A DNA stretch of 64,000 nt from Corylus avellana (Eukaryota > Streptophyta > Magnoliopsida > Fagales > Betulaceae): contig NC_081542.1 in the NCBI RefSeq assembly GCF_901000735.1, positions 17,561,093 through 17,625,092 of the forward strand, given 5' to 3'. Shown in pieces: positions 12,753 through 22,496 of the stretch; position 1 is the stretch's first letter, and the number at the start of each line of letters is the position of its first letter. The notes under the pieces were generated by a model, which made no database searches, was not told the DNA's origin, and was given only the letters and a program-made list of their open reading frames with translations. The translations under genes were made by a program, and so were the position numbers.

Positions 12753-13069
12753 GTTACCCCCGATTCTCATGGCTGACTTGTCCAGCTAGTCGGGCATCGG
12801 AAATCTTAGATGTACTTGCGACTGAAGCCCTATAGCTCCTGAAGTTGGCCTTTTTGAGGCTGTGATTGCTTGGCGAAGTGCTTTTGGCCGAGTGCTTGAC
12901 CCTAGAGAGTGTCTCAGGACCTCCTGTCGAAGTTTTTGTTCCGAGCTCTCTGCTTTCGTCAGACCGTTGAACATTTCTTGATGAAGGATTTTATGTTCAA
13001 AACGATATTCCCCCACAAACATTCCACTGAGGGTCTCATGTCCAAAGGGTTTAGTTGAGAAGATCCTCT

Positions 13070-13690
13070 AACTTCCCCTCGAAACCTGTCTGAGAGGTTA
13101 GCTGAAGAGAATGAGTTATAGTCTCTTCGACTGTTTTCTCTAACTACCTTCGGAAACTTGTCCGAAAAGTGAGTTTAGAGGTGAGTTATAGTCTCTTCGA
13201 CTGTTTCCTCTAACTACCTTCGGAAACCTGTCCGAGAAGTAAGTTGAGAGATGAGTTATAGTCTCTTCGACTGTCTCTCTCTAACTATCTTCGGAAACCT
13301 GTCCGAGAAGTGAGTTTAGAGGTGAGTTATAGTCTCTTCGACTGTTTCCTCTAACTACTTTCGGAAACCTGTCCAAGAAGTAAGTTGAGAGGTGAGTTAT
13401 AGTCTCTTCGACTGTATCTCTCTAACTATCTTCGGAAACCTGTCCGAGAAGTGAGTTGAGAGGTAAGTTATAGTCTCTTCGACTGTTTCCTCTAACTACC
13501 TTCAGAAACCTGTCCGAGAAGTGAGTTATAGTCTCTTCGACTGTTTCCTCTAACTACCTTCGGAAACCTGTCCGAGAAGTAAGTTGAGAGGTGAGTTATA
13601 ATCTCTTTGACTGTCTTTCTCTAACTACCTTTGGAAACCTGTCCAAGAAGTAAGTTGAGAGGTGAGTTATAGTCTCTTCGACTGTTTCCT
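13070..13690. repeat. minisatellite of about 69-bp units, nine copies
   Basis: The phrase GAGTTATAGTCTCTTCGACTG recurs at about 13113, 13181, 13250, 13325, 13395, 13464, 13525, 13593 and 13662, each followed by a T/C-rich stretch, then TTCGGAAACCTGTCCGAGAAG. Spacing is near 69 bp except for one unit shortened by about 8 bp. Units carry scattered substitutions, so the array is not recent. It lies inside the LARD-like element. Confidence 0.92.
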
Positions 13691-14149
13691 TCAAACGTCC
13701 TTGGGAAAGCACCTTGAGTACCTCACCGAGTTGTTCTCGGGGAATGTCTCTCGGCTATGTTCCACCGAGGAGCCTTTTTGATTGAAGTGCCGAGCCGCTC
13801 TCTCCTGTTATGTTGCCAAGGTTTCTTGGGACTAGTTCCGCTTCTCCTACAGCATGTCAAGGTGTAGCTTGAGGCTTTCATCATTGCACTTGAGCCAAAG
13901 CGCTTCTCGATCCAACCCTGGCTGGGATGATTGCCTACTTTGCGCTCGCCAAGCCGTTTCTTCAAATTTCAGAGATGATCTTCAAACTAGATACCCCTCA
14001 TTCTTGGATATGTGACTCTCGGGATCCTTTTGTTTGGATTCCTAGGAAATCTCGAGATCACTTGAACTTTCGGCAAGATCCGGCAATAGTGAACGAGGGC
14101 AAGGCGATCATGGACTCAGTAGGGAGCGGGGAAGCTCAATGAAGCCTGG

Positions 14150-14360
14150 CCTTGGTGCGACAAAGCGATGCTCGACCATGGTGAGGCGGAGCGATGCGCT
14201 TGGCTATGTAGAGGCAGAGCAATGCTCGGTCATATGAGGCGGATGGATGCTCAGCCGTATGAGGTGGAGGGATGCTCAGCTGTATGAGGCGGAGGGATGC
14301 TCAGCCTTATGATGCGGAAGTGAACTCGGCCGTATGAGGCGGAGTGATCTTGGCCATATG
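14150..14360. repeat. minisatellite of about 25-27-bp units
   Basis: Seven or eight imperfect repeats built on GAGGCGGAGGGATGCTCAGC followed by a short variable CGTAT-type linker, inside the LARD-like element. Related GGCGGAG...GATGCTCGG phrases recur near 15640-15710, so the motif is dispersed in the element interior. Confidence 0.8.
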
Positions 14361-16524
14361 ATTTGGAACAAACTCCTCATACATTGAGCTTTTCCTGCAT
14401 GTATTTGGTTATAATATGCATGTAATATAAAAATAGAATATGTACCTCCCATTTCTATGTGGCAGAAGTGGTGTCAGTGGCGAGATACTCAAATTGTGAA
14501 ATGAGTTCAGTGGAGAGGAGTTGCTCTAGCCAATGCTTTCTCTCTGATATTGATTTTAGCCCTTAGATGTTGCTGCTTGGCTTTCGTCGAGTTATTGCTG
14601 ACGGGCATGCTGAATCAACATTTCCTTCTAGGCGAACCATGAGCTTGCATTTCCATGATGACATTCATATCATGACAAGGGTATGCTTTCGGGTAGTCTT
14701 ATGCCATAGTAGGGTAAGACCTACTCTTGGGTTGCTAGGTGCTCTGTGAATACAGGAGTTTCTTTGTCTTACTGAGAGACCCCCTTGTGGAGGGTCCGCT
14801 TGTCTCATTGAAGTCGGGCTTCAATGAAAGCATCTTGCTATGTGGATAGATGGTTGAAGTTGTTGACTTTCTCAGCTTTGTGTGACACACCACTGGTCGC
14901 GTAAGATGAGAGGTATACCCCCCAAAATTTGGCAATTTTCACGAGTAGCTCGAAGGTCTGGCGATTGCTGGCGTGATAATGCCATCCTTTTCCTCTACCG
15001 TTCAGAATCTGGGGTTGGTAACCCCAGAAGAGCTTGTTGCAAGGTCCGAGCTTGAAGTCCAGTGAATCTTGAGGTTCTGTCGACCATGACGAGGTGGAGT
15101 GAGACTCGGGCCTCTGCCATGGTGGTGCAAAGTGCTTTTTCTACTCTAAGCGACATTGTGCTCATTTTCCTTTGTTATTTATGATCAAAGCACAAAGTTG
15201 AAAGAGGAAACATAGAGCATGTTGCACTAAAATTGAGTAATAGCATGCCTTTTTACAGTGTATGAAACATAATTGACTGTTATCAAGCTCAAGCAATCAT
15301 AATCCTAGGAAATCAAAAATAAGGATGTAGAATGCTATTAAAGCTAAAATAAGACAATGTTGTTCTCATGAGAGGAGCATGCCTCTCACAAAAGGACAGA
15401 TTAGACCCCCAATGATTTTTGAATTGTCATTGGCTTTCACCAAGATCAAAATTTAGTATTATTCTAATCAGGCATGCATTTGTTTTCACCCATTAAAGCA
15501 TATTTTCAATAGAGACATTCTTGGATTATTGTCTTTTCATCAAAGTCATAAGCATATGTATTTAGATTTGTAAATTGTGCTTTGATTTTAGTACATATTT
15601 CACATCTAAATAAAATAAGTTCATAGGGACTTGTCTGGCAAGGCGAGGCGAGGCCCTAGTGAAGCGGAGTGATGCTCGGACTTCGGGAGATGAAGTGATG
15701 CTCGGGCCTCGGGATGTTGAATGATCCTCGGATCTTTGCTCCTCGGATTTTTGGATTCGGATTTCTCATCCTCGGACCCTTGGACTTGGACTCTTCATCC
15801 TCGGACCCTCGGTCTCGAACTTCATCCTCAGTCTCCCAAACACATATTTGCTCCTTGGATTTTTGTAGGATGACCCATCCTCGGAATTATTCCCTTGGAG
15901 TTGACTCAAGATTTTTCCTAGGAATTTTTCCCTTAAGAGTTGTCTCTCGGGATTTTTTCTCGTAGTTCTTCTGAGGTTGAAGGAAAGACATTTGATGGCC
16001 CTGCATGTAGCTAAGATTGGATCGGTCAGGTGGAATCGAGGCTCTGTTAGATGGGACCGAGGCTGGGTTGGTGCCAACGGCTCTGAGGAGAGCTCGGCAT
16101 GGGAGCCCGACGTAGGGTCGCTAGTGAGGTTGCCTTGTTCAAAAGTTTATTGGAGGCAACTTTGAAGCCTAAAATTTGCTCTGAAATAATCCAATGGAGT
16201 GGCAGGTACCCCCGAAGTTTTATGCCACAAGTGCCATGTCACTTGGGCATAGCGTTTCTGTCGTGGAGAGTCCGAGTCAGACTCGGCAATGGAGGGTCCG
16301 AGTAAGGCTCGGCGATGGCATGTCTGAGTAAGGCTCGGCCATGGAGCATTTCCTCCGCTTTTGTTCTAGACATCACATCTTTTGCATCCTTCATTTACTA
16401 AAAGCAACAAAAGGTAGACCCTGCATGCCTTTCTCTTTCACGTGCGTCCAGAGATGGGGAGTTAAGTACCCTATTTCTTCTTTTTGCCTTAACTGCAAGC
16501 AACCTAAGGCGCGGTCTAGCGAAC

Positions 16525-17295
16525 CTAAGCTGAGGTTCGACGAACCCGAAGCTGGGTTGGCGGCACTGAGTCGGTGAACCCGAGTTTGGGTCGGTCAGCT
16601 CTGAGGAGAGCTTCATCCGAGCATGGGTCGGATCCGTTCGTCGATGTGAACTTCGTCGGCTCTGTGTGCTTGAGGCTGGTTCTCCGCGAGCGAGGTCTCT
16701 GGAGGGAGCTCGTCGGAGGCTTGCCGGGCTTGTCGGAGAGCTTACCGCTCTCAGGAAGGCTATGCATGCCGCTTTTGTGGACCAGCGAGCTTGGGGAGCG
16801 AGGCCTGCGGCCTGGAATTGGTTGCAGATGCGACCCTTGCTGTAAGAGCTTGCTGCTGGGAGGTCTCTGGCGAGACTGTGCAGATGATCGGGAACCCGAG
16901 GATGGGTCGGCGATCTGAAGATGGGTCCAGGCTGAGGACTCGGTAACCCACTGTTCGGCACTTTGACAGGGCTCGGTGGCTCGGAGTCGAAGTCTGGCGA
17001 ACCTGAGTTGAGACTGTGGAGTCCTCGGCGGGATCCATGGCTTGCTGGTTTTGCTTGTGGCGACCCTGCACGTCCCCCATGTGGAGTGACATGTAGATCG
17101 TCGGTCGCAGAGATGTGACCAGCAAGTCGGTGGACCTTTCTTGGACATTACATTGCACAGTTTTTTCGATTTCTTTCTCCCTGCAGAAACGGTAGAAAAC
17201 GAAAAACAGGTATGCACCCCCTTATCTCCGTAAAATTGAGGTGCATTAGTTTCTGAAAGGAAAACATGAAAAAAGCCTGCAAATTGTGGGGTCAC
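16525..17295 (-). CDS. 256-codon open frame in the LARD-like element, unrecognised
   Basis: An open frame on the element's sense (minus) strand, about 740 bp inside its 5' LTR, in a locally GC-rich stretch. The predicted product is rich in Arg, Ser, Pro and Thr with recurring R-F-A-R-L/P-type phrases. It has no gag zinc knuckle, no membrane segment and no motif I recognise. Much of it could be a by-product of GC-rich repeats that avoid stop codons. A second frame (16398-16961) overlaps it, which weakens the case for either. Confidence 0.2.
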   Translation of the reverse strand: MTPQFAGFFHVFLSETNAPQFYGDKGVHTCFSFSTVSAGRKKSKKLCNVMSKKGPPTCWSHLCDRRSTCHSTWGTCRVATSKTSKPWIPPRTPQSQLRFARLRLRATEPCQSAEQWVTESSAWTHLQIADPSSGSRSSAQSRQRPPSSKLLQQGSHLQPIPGRRPRSPSSLVHKSGMHSLPESGKLSDKPGKPPTSSLQRPRSRRTSLKHTEPTKFTSTNGSDPCSDEALLRADRPKLGFTDSVPPTQLRVRRTSA

Positions 17296-17469
17296 GCGTG
17301 TAAATGTTGGCTTACTAACCGCCTAGCTTTGCGTGAAAGTGGACACCAGTTAAGGAGAATTCTCCTCAAACTCAAAAGTGTTGGTCAGGAGTAGCCATGC
17401 GCAATAGCATGACTTTTGCAAATATTAAAGCTAGACATGCCATCACGTGGGCCTATCTTGATAAGGTAC

Positions 17470-17575
17470 CACATATTATTGCAACAAAGAGAAAAGCCAG
17501 GTAAAAAGATAAGTTATATATATATACACCACATATTATTATAACAAAGAGAAAAGCCAGGTAAAAAGTGAACTT
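17470..17575. repeat. about 50-bp tandem duplication in the LARD-like element
   Basis: ACCACATATTATTGCAACAA plus a following AAAGCCAGGTAAAAAG is repeated as ACCACATATTATTATAACAA plus the same tail, separated by a short TATATA run. Confidence 0.85.
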
Positions 17576-18036
17576 ATCTTTTATTATCGTCCGGCTTAGG
17601 GAACTGTAAGCTCTCTTTTTACTTCCTTTATGATTGCTACAGTGGAGATTGTCCCCCTACAGAGTCCGGTCCAGAAGTTGCATTTACCCCTCGCTTTTAC
17701 GGTATAAGCCAACGTAGAAGTTGAGGTTGGACCCCAAAGTGGGGGCAAAGGTGTCAGCGAATGTCTTTCCTTAAAATAGGATAATAAAAATTGCAGGACT
17801 GCCATTCAAAGCCCAGGGATGCCGCTTCTCCTTCGTTTCTATACTTTTTCCGAGGTACATCAAGTGAATTTGATGTTGACGACGCAGATCGCTACATAGG
17901 GGATCTGAGATATGTGATCATAGATCTGTGTCGATTTGATTTCGGCTGGCTGATGTATCGCTCAAATGCATGATCACCACCATAACGGATTTTGATTTTG
18001 TAAGAACGTTGTCTATTCTCACAGACGGTGTCAAAC

Positions 18037-18601
18037 TGTTGATGCACGTTTTTTCCTCAACAGTTTCCGATTAGTGTGATCTTCACGTTCTTTGAGGCGT
18101 CTGTGGGCTCCTACAAAATAATAAGAGCAAGCGTCGATCTTTGAGCTCCTACAAAATAATAAGAGCGTCAAAGAGGTCTACGCCGTAGACCCTCCGATGC
18201 TTAAGTTAGCAGTCGTATATGGGATCAAAATGTAGTTGGAGCTAACATTGTATATCGAAAAAGATCCAAAATAATAAGAGCGTCAAAGGGGTCTACGCCG
18301 TAGACCCTCCGATGCTTAAGTTAGCAGTCGTATATGGGATCAAAATGTAGTCGGAGCTAACATTGTATATCGAAAAAGATCCCCTCTCTTACCGATGTCT
18401 TTAGTTCCCTTTTATAGGGTTTTTCTGTGTAACTGCTTCCTTGATCTTCTCCTTTCAGATTATTGAATAATCATTTGAAATTGGAAGATAATGTGAAGTA
18501 GTTGAGATAAGGTAGGACCTTATGAGATAATGTAGGATCGTATGAGATAATTAAGAGTTGTTGAGAGATAGTGAAACCCAGGGTAAATTTTATCCCCAAC
18601 A
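18037..18601 (-). repeat. LTR of the LARD-like element (5' LTR in element orientation), internally duplicated
   Basis: 565 bp, longer than its partner because a block of about 117 bp (AATAATAAGAGCGTCAAAG ... ATCGAAAAAGATCC) occurs twice in tandem at about 18150-18265 and 18269-18383. The duplication is in one LTR only, so it arose after insertion or was lost from the other LTR. Confidence 0.86.
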
Positions 18602-18806
18602 AATTAGATAACTGAAATGTATTTTCTGGTGGATGAATAAAAGTTCCTGTTTGGTAGACAACATACAAAAACACAGAGAAATGCACGTTTCTGTTTGCTA
18701 TGTGTATCACTGACCAAAGTTGGTCACCCTGAATCTACAGTTCCTTCTCGTATATTCATCTATACTATGTCTACCCAGGAAATTGAACACAAACACACAA
18801 CAAAAG

Positions 18807-19054
18807 TGTAAAGGATAATCACAAGAAGATTGATAATCAACTCAAAGTCTAAACTAATATAAACTTGTTATCTTAGATAAGTCTCATTATCATAGATAAG
18901 GTTGTTACAGTAGATTAGGTCTCTCATCTCTTCAACATCTTCTTAGATAAATTGTATATTTCAAATGTAGTTCTCAAATGTACAACAGATTATATTTTAT
19001 AAATACAAACGTCCAATGCTCAATTCAGTAAGGCGGAATATTCAAATTATAACA
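18807..19054. mobile_element. solo LTR, 248 bp
   Basis: TGTAAAGGAT ... TTATAACA (TG...CA) flanked by a perfect 5-bp duplication AAAAG at 18802-18806 and 19055-19059. The flanking sequence is continuous in the homologous place of the copy B unit (around 28222), which confirms an insertion. A TATA-like TTATAAATA lies near 18994. No internal region remains, so it is a product of LTR-LTR recombination. Confidence 0.88.
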
Positions 19055-19059
19055 AAAAG

Positions 19060-19245
19060 AAAATAAAATTCGAAGCTTTTTCTGGATTTTCACTACATCT
19101 GAAGGTTTTTCCGAAGTTCCTGGATGTAACTTAGCCTTTTTCGCTTGTGGGTTGACCTTAATAATCATACCAAATGGTCGAGCAGGTGGACTTTTCTTCC
19201 CAACTGATTTCTGTACTTGCAAACAGTAAAAGGTTGCTTTCAGAG
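19060..19245 (-). pseudogene. truncated copy of the last exon of the FAM192A-like gene (A unit)
   Basis: On the minus strand it reads a version of the last exon of the gene at 35184-41782, including SVGKKSPPARPFGMIIK and PQAKKAKLHPGTSEKPSD, then runs into unrelated codons because the C-terminal part is deleted. It lies just downstream of ABCB copy A, as the intact exon lies just downstream of copy C. It is therefore a co-duplicated gene tail with no start and no end. Confidence 0.85.
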
Positions 19246-19635
19246 ACCAAGACATACTAACAATTGCAAAGGAGTCCTTCACTAGCGAAAATGGGTACGC
19301 TGTACTCTCTGTCTTCACAATAACCCAAGACCAAGACAAACCTTGTTGAATCACCCAACTTCTTCCCATGCATATAATTATTTGCTTTCTAAATAACCAC
19401 CGATCCACAAGGACTCTTGAGCAATGCTCTTGAGATTGAAATCACCCAACTTCTTCCCATGCCACATGTGATATTGTGATTTATAAAAAAGAAAAAAATT
19501 TGATTTGAAATCCGTATTTAAGGGATGTATATGAGATATATCCCTTTTTTTTTAAGGGGATTTTTTACTTTTTTGCACGTATATATATATATATATATAT
19601 ATATGAATATTAAGTGGGACCCACGTGCGGTGGGA

Positions 19636-19935
19636 TTTTTATCCCCAAACAAAAATCATTATTTGTGTGCATGCACACTGGCTAGCTGCCAACCTTGCAT
19701 TGCACGTTTTCAATAACTAATAGCGGCTAAAGCTAAGAACATCTCATTGCAGGCTGCAGCTAAGCTGCAAGTTCATAGGAAGGCCAACCATTCTAGATAC
19801 CGACTGTTTACTGGTTTCTTTTCGGCGACTGCGAGTGTTAAATGAAATGGTCTCCATCCTACTTATGTCCATTCAGAGTCTCAGACAGATATAAACCAAT
19901 TCATTCGTATAAGAGTTATCAGTTTTTATGCATAA
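19636..19935 (+). promoter_or_regulatory. orphan copy of the ABCB upstream region
   Basis: Similar to the DNA immediately upstream of copies B (22207-22440) and C (29338-29590). It shares AAAAATCATTATTTGTG, CACGTTTTCAATAACTA, CATTGCAGCTAAGCTGCAA in variant forms, and CAATTCATTCGTATAAGAG. No ABCB coding sequence follows it; the similarity stops near 19935. It is best read as the remnant of a further ABCB copy that was deleted. Whether it still drives transcription cannot be seen. Confidence 0.78.
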
Positions 19936-20202
19936 TCTTTTGCTGTCCTTGGAACATTTATATTTTCTTGCATAAGTTAATATCAGATGATATTAACTTA
20001 TGTCTGTCCATTCAGACAGATATAAACCAATTCATTCGTAGATGATTCTTAAGCGTGCACTCGGACCAACGCTAATCTCTCAACCTGCAACAACAACTAT
20101 GCGATTGTGGAGTTAACCACGTTCGTACTGGTGGATGTATGAGTTCACAGTCACAATAAATATAGAAATCATTGATTTTCGCGCTAAGCCGATTTTCACT
20201 TT

Positions 20203-20761
20203 TGTTGGGTCAAAACCCGGTTTATTTGGGCCCAGTCTATTTACCGGCCCACTCCCCATACTCGGTCATTTTTACTGTTCAAAACGAACTCATGTTCGGT
20301 AGGACAGCTTTATTTGGTTGTATTATTGACACTCGGCTATCAAGCTCGGCCAACCGAGCTTGAGGCAGGAACCGAGTATTACTCGGAGAAATATTAGAAT
20401 GTCAGGGATAAATATCTTGTTTTAGTATACGGTCAACACGAGGACCCTCGGTAAGTCCACAGTGCTAGATGAACAGGAACAATTCGATGCCTATAAAAGG
20501 GGGGTCCCCTCTCACTATTTCGGTAACTTCTTTTGACCCTCAGATTTCAATATTTGCTTATCTTTTCCTTGATATATAATCTCCCAGTTCATCTTCCTTT
20601 TGAACAAACTCAACTAACTTAGGCATCGGAGCTTACACCGGCCGGACAACGCTGGCAGTTTTGATCCCTTTTTCTTGTTTCATTCTCAGCTCAAACATTC
20701 GGTTATCAAATATTGTGCTGGTTCCTTTTCCCACGTCATCATTCGGAAAACTGCTTCAACA
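20203..20761 (+). mobile_element. solo LTR, 559 bp, gypsy-like
   Basis: TGTTGGGTCAAAACC ... GCTTCAACA (TG...CA), flanked by a perfect 5-bp duplication ACTTT at 20198-20202 and 20762-20766. A TATA box (TATAAAAGG) at 20492-20500 and the GC-rich CACCGGCCGGACAACGC stretch near 20637 fit the promoter and R/U5 layout of plant Ty3-gypsy LTRs. Composition is richer in GC than the neighbourhood. Confidence 0.88.
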
Positions 20762-20766
20762 ACTTT

Positions 20767-21218
20767 TTACTTGAGTTTACAACAACTACCTTTTTTAAAA
20801 GATTTCATAGTTGATAAAATAAACAATGTAGTTATGAATTTGTTTGAATTCGTTTTATTTTTATTTTTAAAAAGAAAATTAATTTAATTTTTTTGTTTTA
20901 TATATATATATATGTTAAAAATTATTTTTTTTATAATTTTTTAAAGGGTATGGACGTGTGAATAGTGAAAACGTCACCTTTTCAAAGGTGACATGTAGAA
21001 GGTGACCTGCACTGTTCACACGTTACCTTCTAAAAGGTGACTTTTTGGCTAAAGTGTCGCGTTTTCCCTACATTTTCACTATTCAATGGACATTAGTTCG
21101 GATTCTAGACTATGCAATTGAAGTCATTTTGAAAAAGTTACTAGTTTAATAATGACGTTTTTTGGGCATAAAATGTCATTATTAAAGAGTCATTAAATGT
21201 GAAAATTTTTGTAGTAAC
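20767..21218. other. intergenic spacer, no gene
   Basis: AT-rich DNA with a local palindromic patch at about 20965-21045 (variants of AAAGGTGAC and GTCACCTT in both directions). Nothing codes here. Confidence 0.5.
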
Positions 21219-21490
21219 GAATATGAATGATTCCTGCTTTGGTTGGTCCCGTTGATAAAAGGGGTTTTAAAGCCTCATTCTTTTAAGTGCTCATAGGGAG
21301 ATAGCAAGTGTTGTAAAAACTCCTACAAGTAGAGTTGAGCACTCACTGTTCATTATTCAATTTCAAAGATTTATTTATTCTTTCTTTGAGAGAGATTTGT
21401 TTACTCTTCTTTGAGATTTTTTTATGCTTTTTTCACCAAGAATTTAGCATTTAAAACTGACACATGTTACAAGTAGCTTAATAAACTCTA
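21219..21490 (-). pseudogene. FAM192A-like intron remnant with internal deletion (A-B spacer)
   Basis: GAATATGAATGATTCCTGC matches the 35680-35700 region of the FAM192A-like gene, and the sequence then jumps, through the shared string GCTTTGG, to the match of 40281-40450. The same jump is present in the B-C spacer at about 28600. It contains no complete exon. Confidence 0.75.
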
Positions 21491-21544
21491 TCACATGATA
21501 ATGTGAGGCATTAAACGCTATATTTTATTTTATTGGGCCATGAT

Positions 21545-21690
21545 TCAGAGCACGCCGGCTTGCATAAACAGTGAAGCACGCCAGGCTAAAATTTTTTTTT
21601 TAAAAAAAAATAATAAAATAATAATAAAAAAAAAAAATCACGGCCGGCGTGCTTCACTGTACGTTGAAGCACGCCGGGCGTGCTATATAT
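21545..21690. repeat. hairpin of about 40-bp inverted arms around an A/T spacer
   Basis: Left arm contains AGCACGCCGG and AGTGAAGCACGCC; right arm contains GGCGTGCTTCACTGTAC and GGGCGTGCT. The spacer is a run of T and A. It looks like a small MITE-like fold; no target duplication was confirmed. Confidence 0.7.
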
Positions 21691-21699
21691 CTTTACCGT

Positions 21700-21922
21700 T
21701 TATTTTATGTTACAAGGACATGGATCTCGTGCAACGAGACGCTATTACAGTACTATACTAAATAATTTCATGAGAGAGGGGATCTGGTCTAGGCTGTTCG
21801 ATCTCTTTTGTTTACACACTCCAAACAACGTGGTACATGGGACATGTAGAAGCTAGGGGGGGTTTATTCATCTTTTTCTGGGCTTGGTTTCTCATATTTT
21901 TTTTCAGTTCCACTTAAAACCG

Positions 21923-21976
<54 letters not shown>

Positions 21977-22496
21977 ATCATCCGTCTGCATCCTATTCTC
22001 CAAATTAACATTGCATGCAACATATAACATACGACAAATGCAATCAAAGCTTTAATGTTTTTGTCCTTCTCAGTTCTCACAACTAAACTAGGCTCGGATT
22101 TTAGTTTGGAGAGTGTTTTGCCTTCCAATACGGAACATTAATGTGTTCAACTCTGTTGTCTCCTTCATGGGCACTCTCTCATTTCAGTATCCTCTAAGGA
22201 GGTCCAACAAAAATCATTATTTATGCGCATACAGACCTTGCATTTCACGTTTTCAATAACTATTAGGGGCCAGCCAGCTCATTGCAGCTAAGCTGCAACT
22301 TCAGAGGAATGTCAACCATTCTAGATGCTGACTGTTTTCTGGTTTCTTTAATCCTTTGTGGCGAGTGTTATTATCTCTAGATGTCCATAATTCAAACCAA
22401 TTCATTCGTATAAGAGTTATAAGTTTTTATTCTTCAGGTGCATTTCATTCTGAATGAAATAGCTGCAAACTGGATTGATATCTTGGACTTGGTAAT
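21700..22496 (+). promoter_or_regulatory. upstream region of ABCB copy B
   Basis: Conserved with the region before copy C (28905-29645) in order and sequence. Copy B alone carries a microsatellite at about 21922-21973, an AT run followed by a GT run, where copy C has only a short TATATATG. The block ends at the start codon (TTGGTAATATGG). No single core promoter element could be chosen with confidence. Confidence 0.55.

Larger units (their letters stand above)
12315..18601 (-). mobile_element. 6.3-kb non-autonomous LTR retrotransposon (LARD-like)
   Basis: Two direct LTRs (12315-12752 and 18037-18601) bound the element, and a perfect 5-bp target duplication AATTA lies at 12310-12314 and 18602-18606. 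It inserted 84 bp after the copy A stop codon; the interrupted sequence resumes as in copies B and C. On the minus strand the order is LTR starting TGTTGGGGATAAAA, then a primer-site-like TTTGACACCGTCTGTGAG next to the LTR, and at the far end a purine tract (TCGGGGGTAAC) before the other LTR. This fits a Ty3-gypsy-type element in minus orientation. No protease, RT or integrase was found in the 5.3-kb interior, hence LARD-like. Confidence 0.88.

Noticed and set aside
13070..13690. Regular repeats that look like a CRISPR array
   Set aside because: Units are whole 69-bp tandem repeats with scattered substitutions, not short identical repeats with unique spacers. They lie in a plant LTR element and no cas gene is near.
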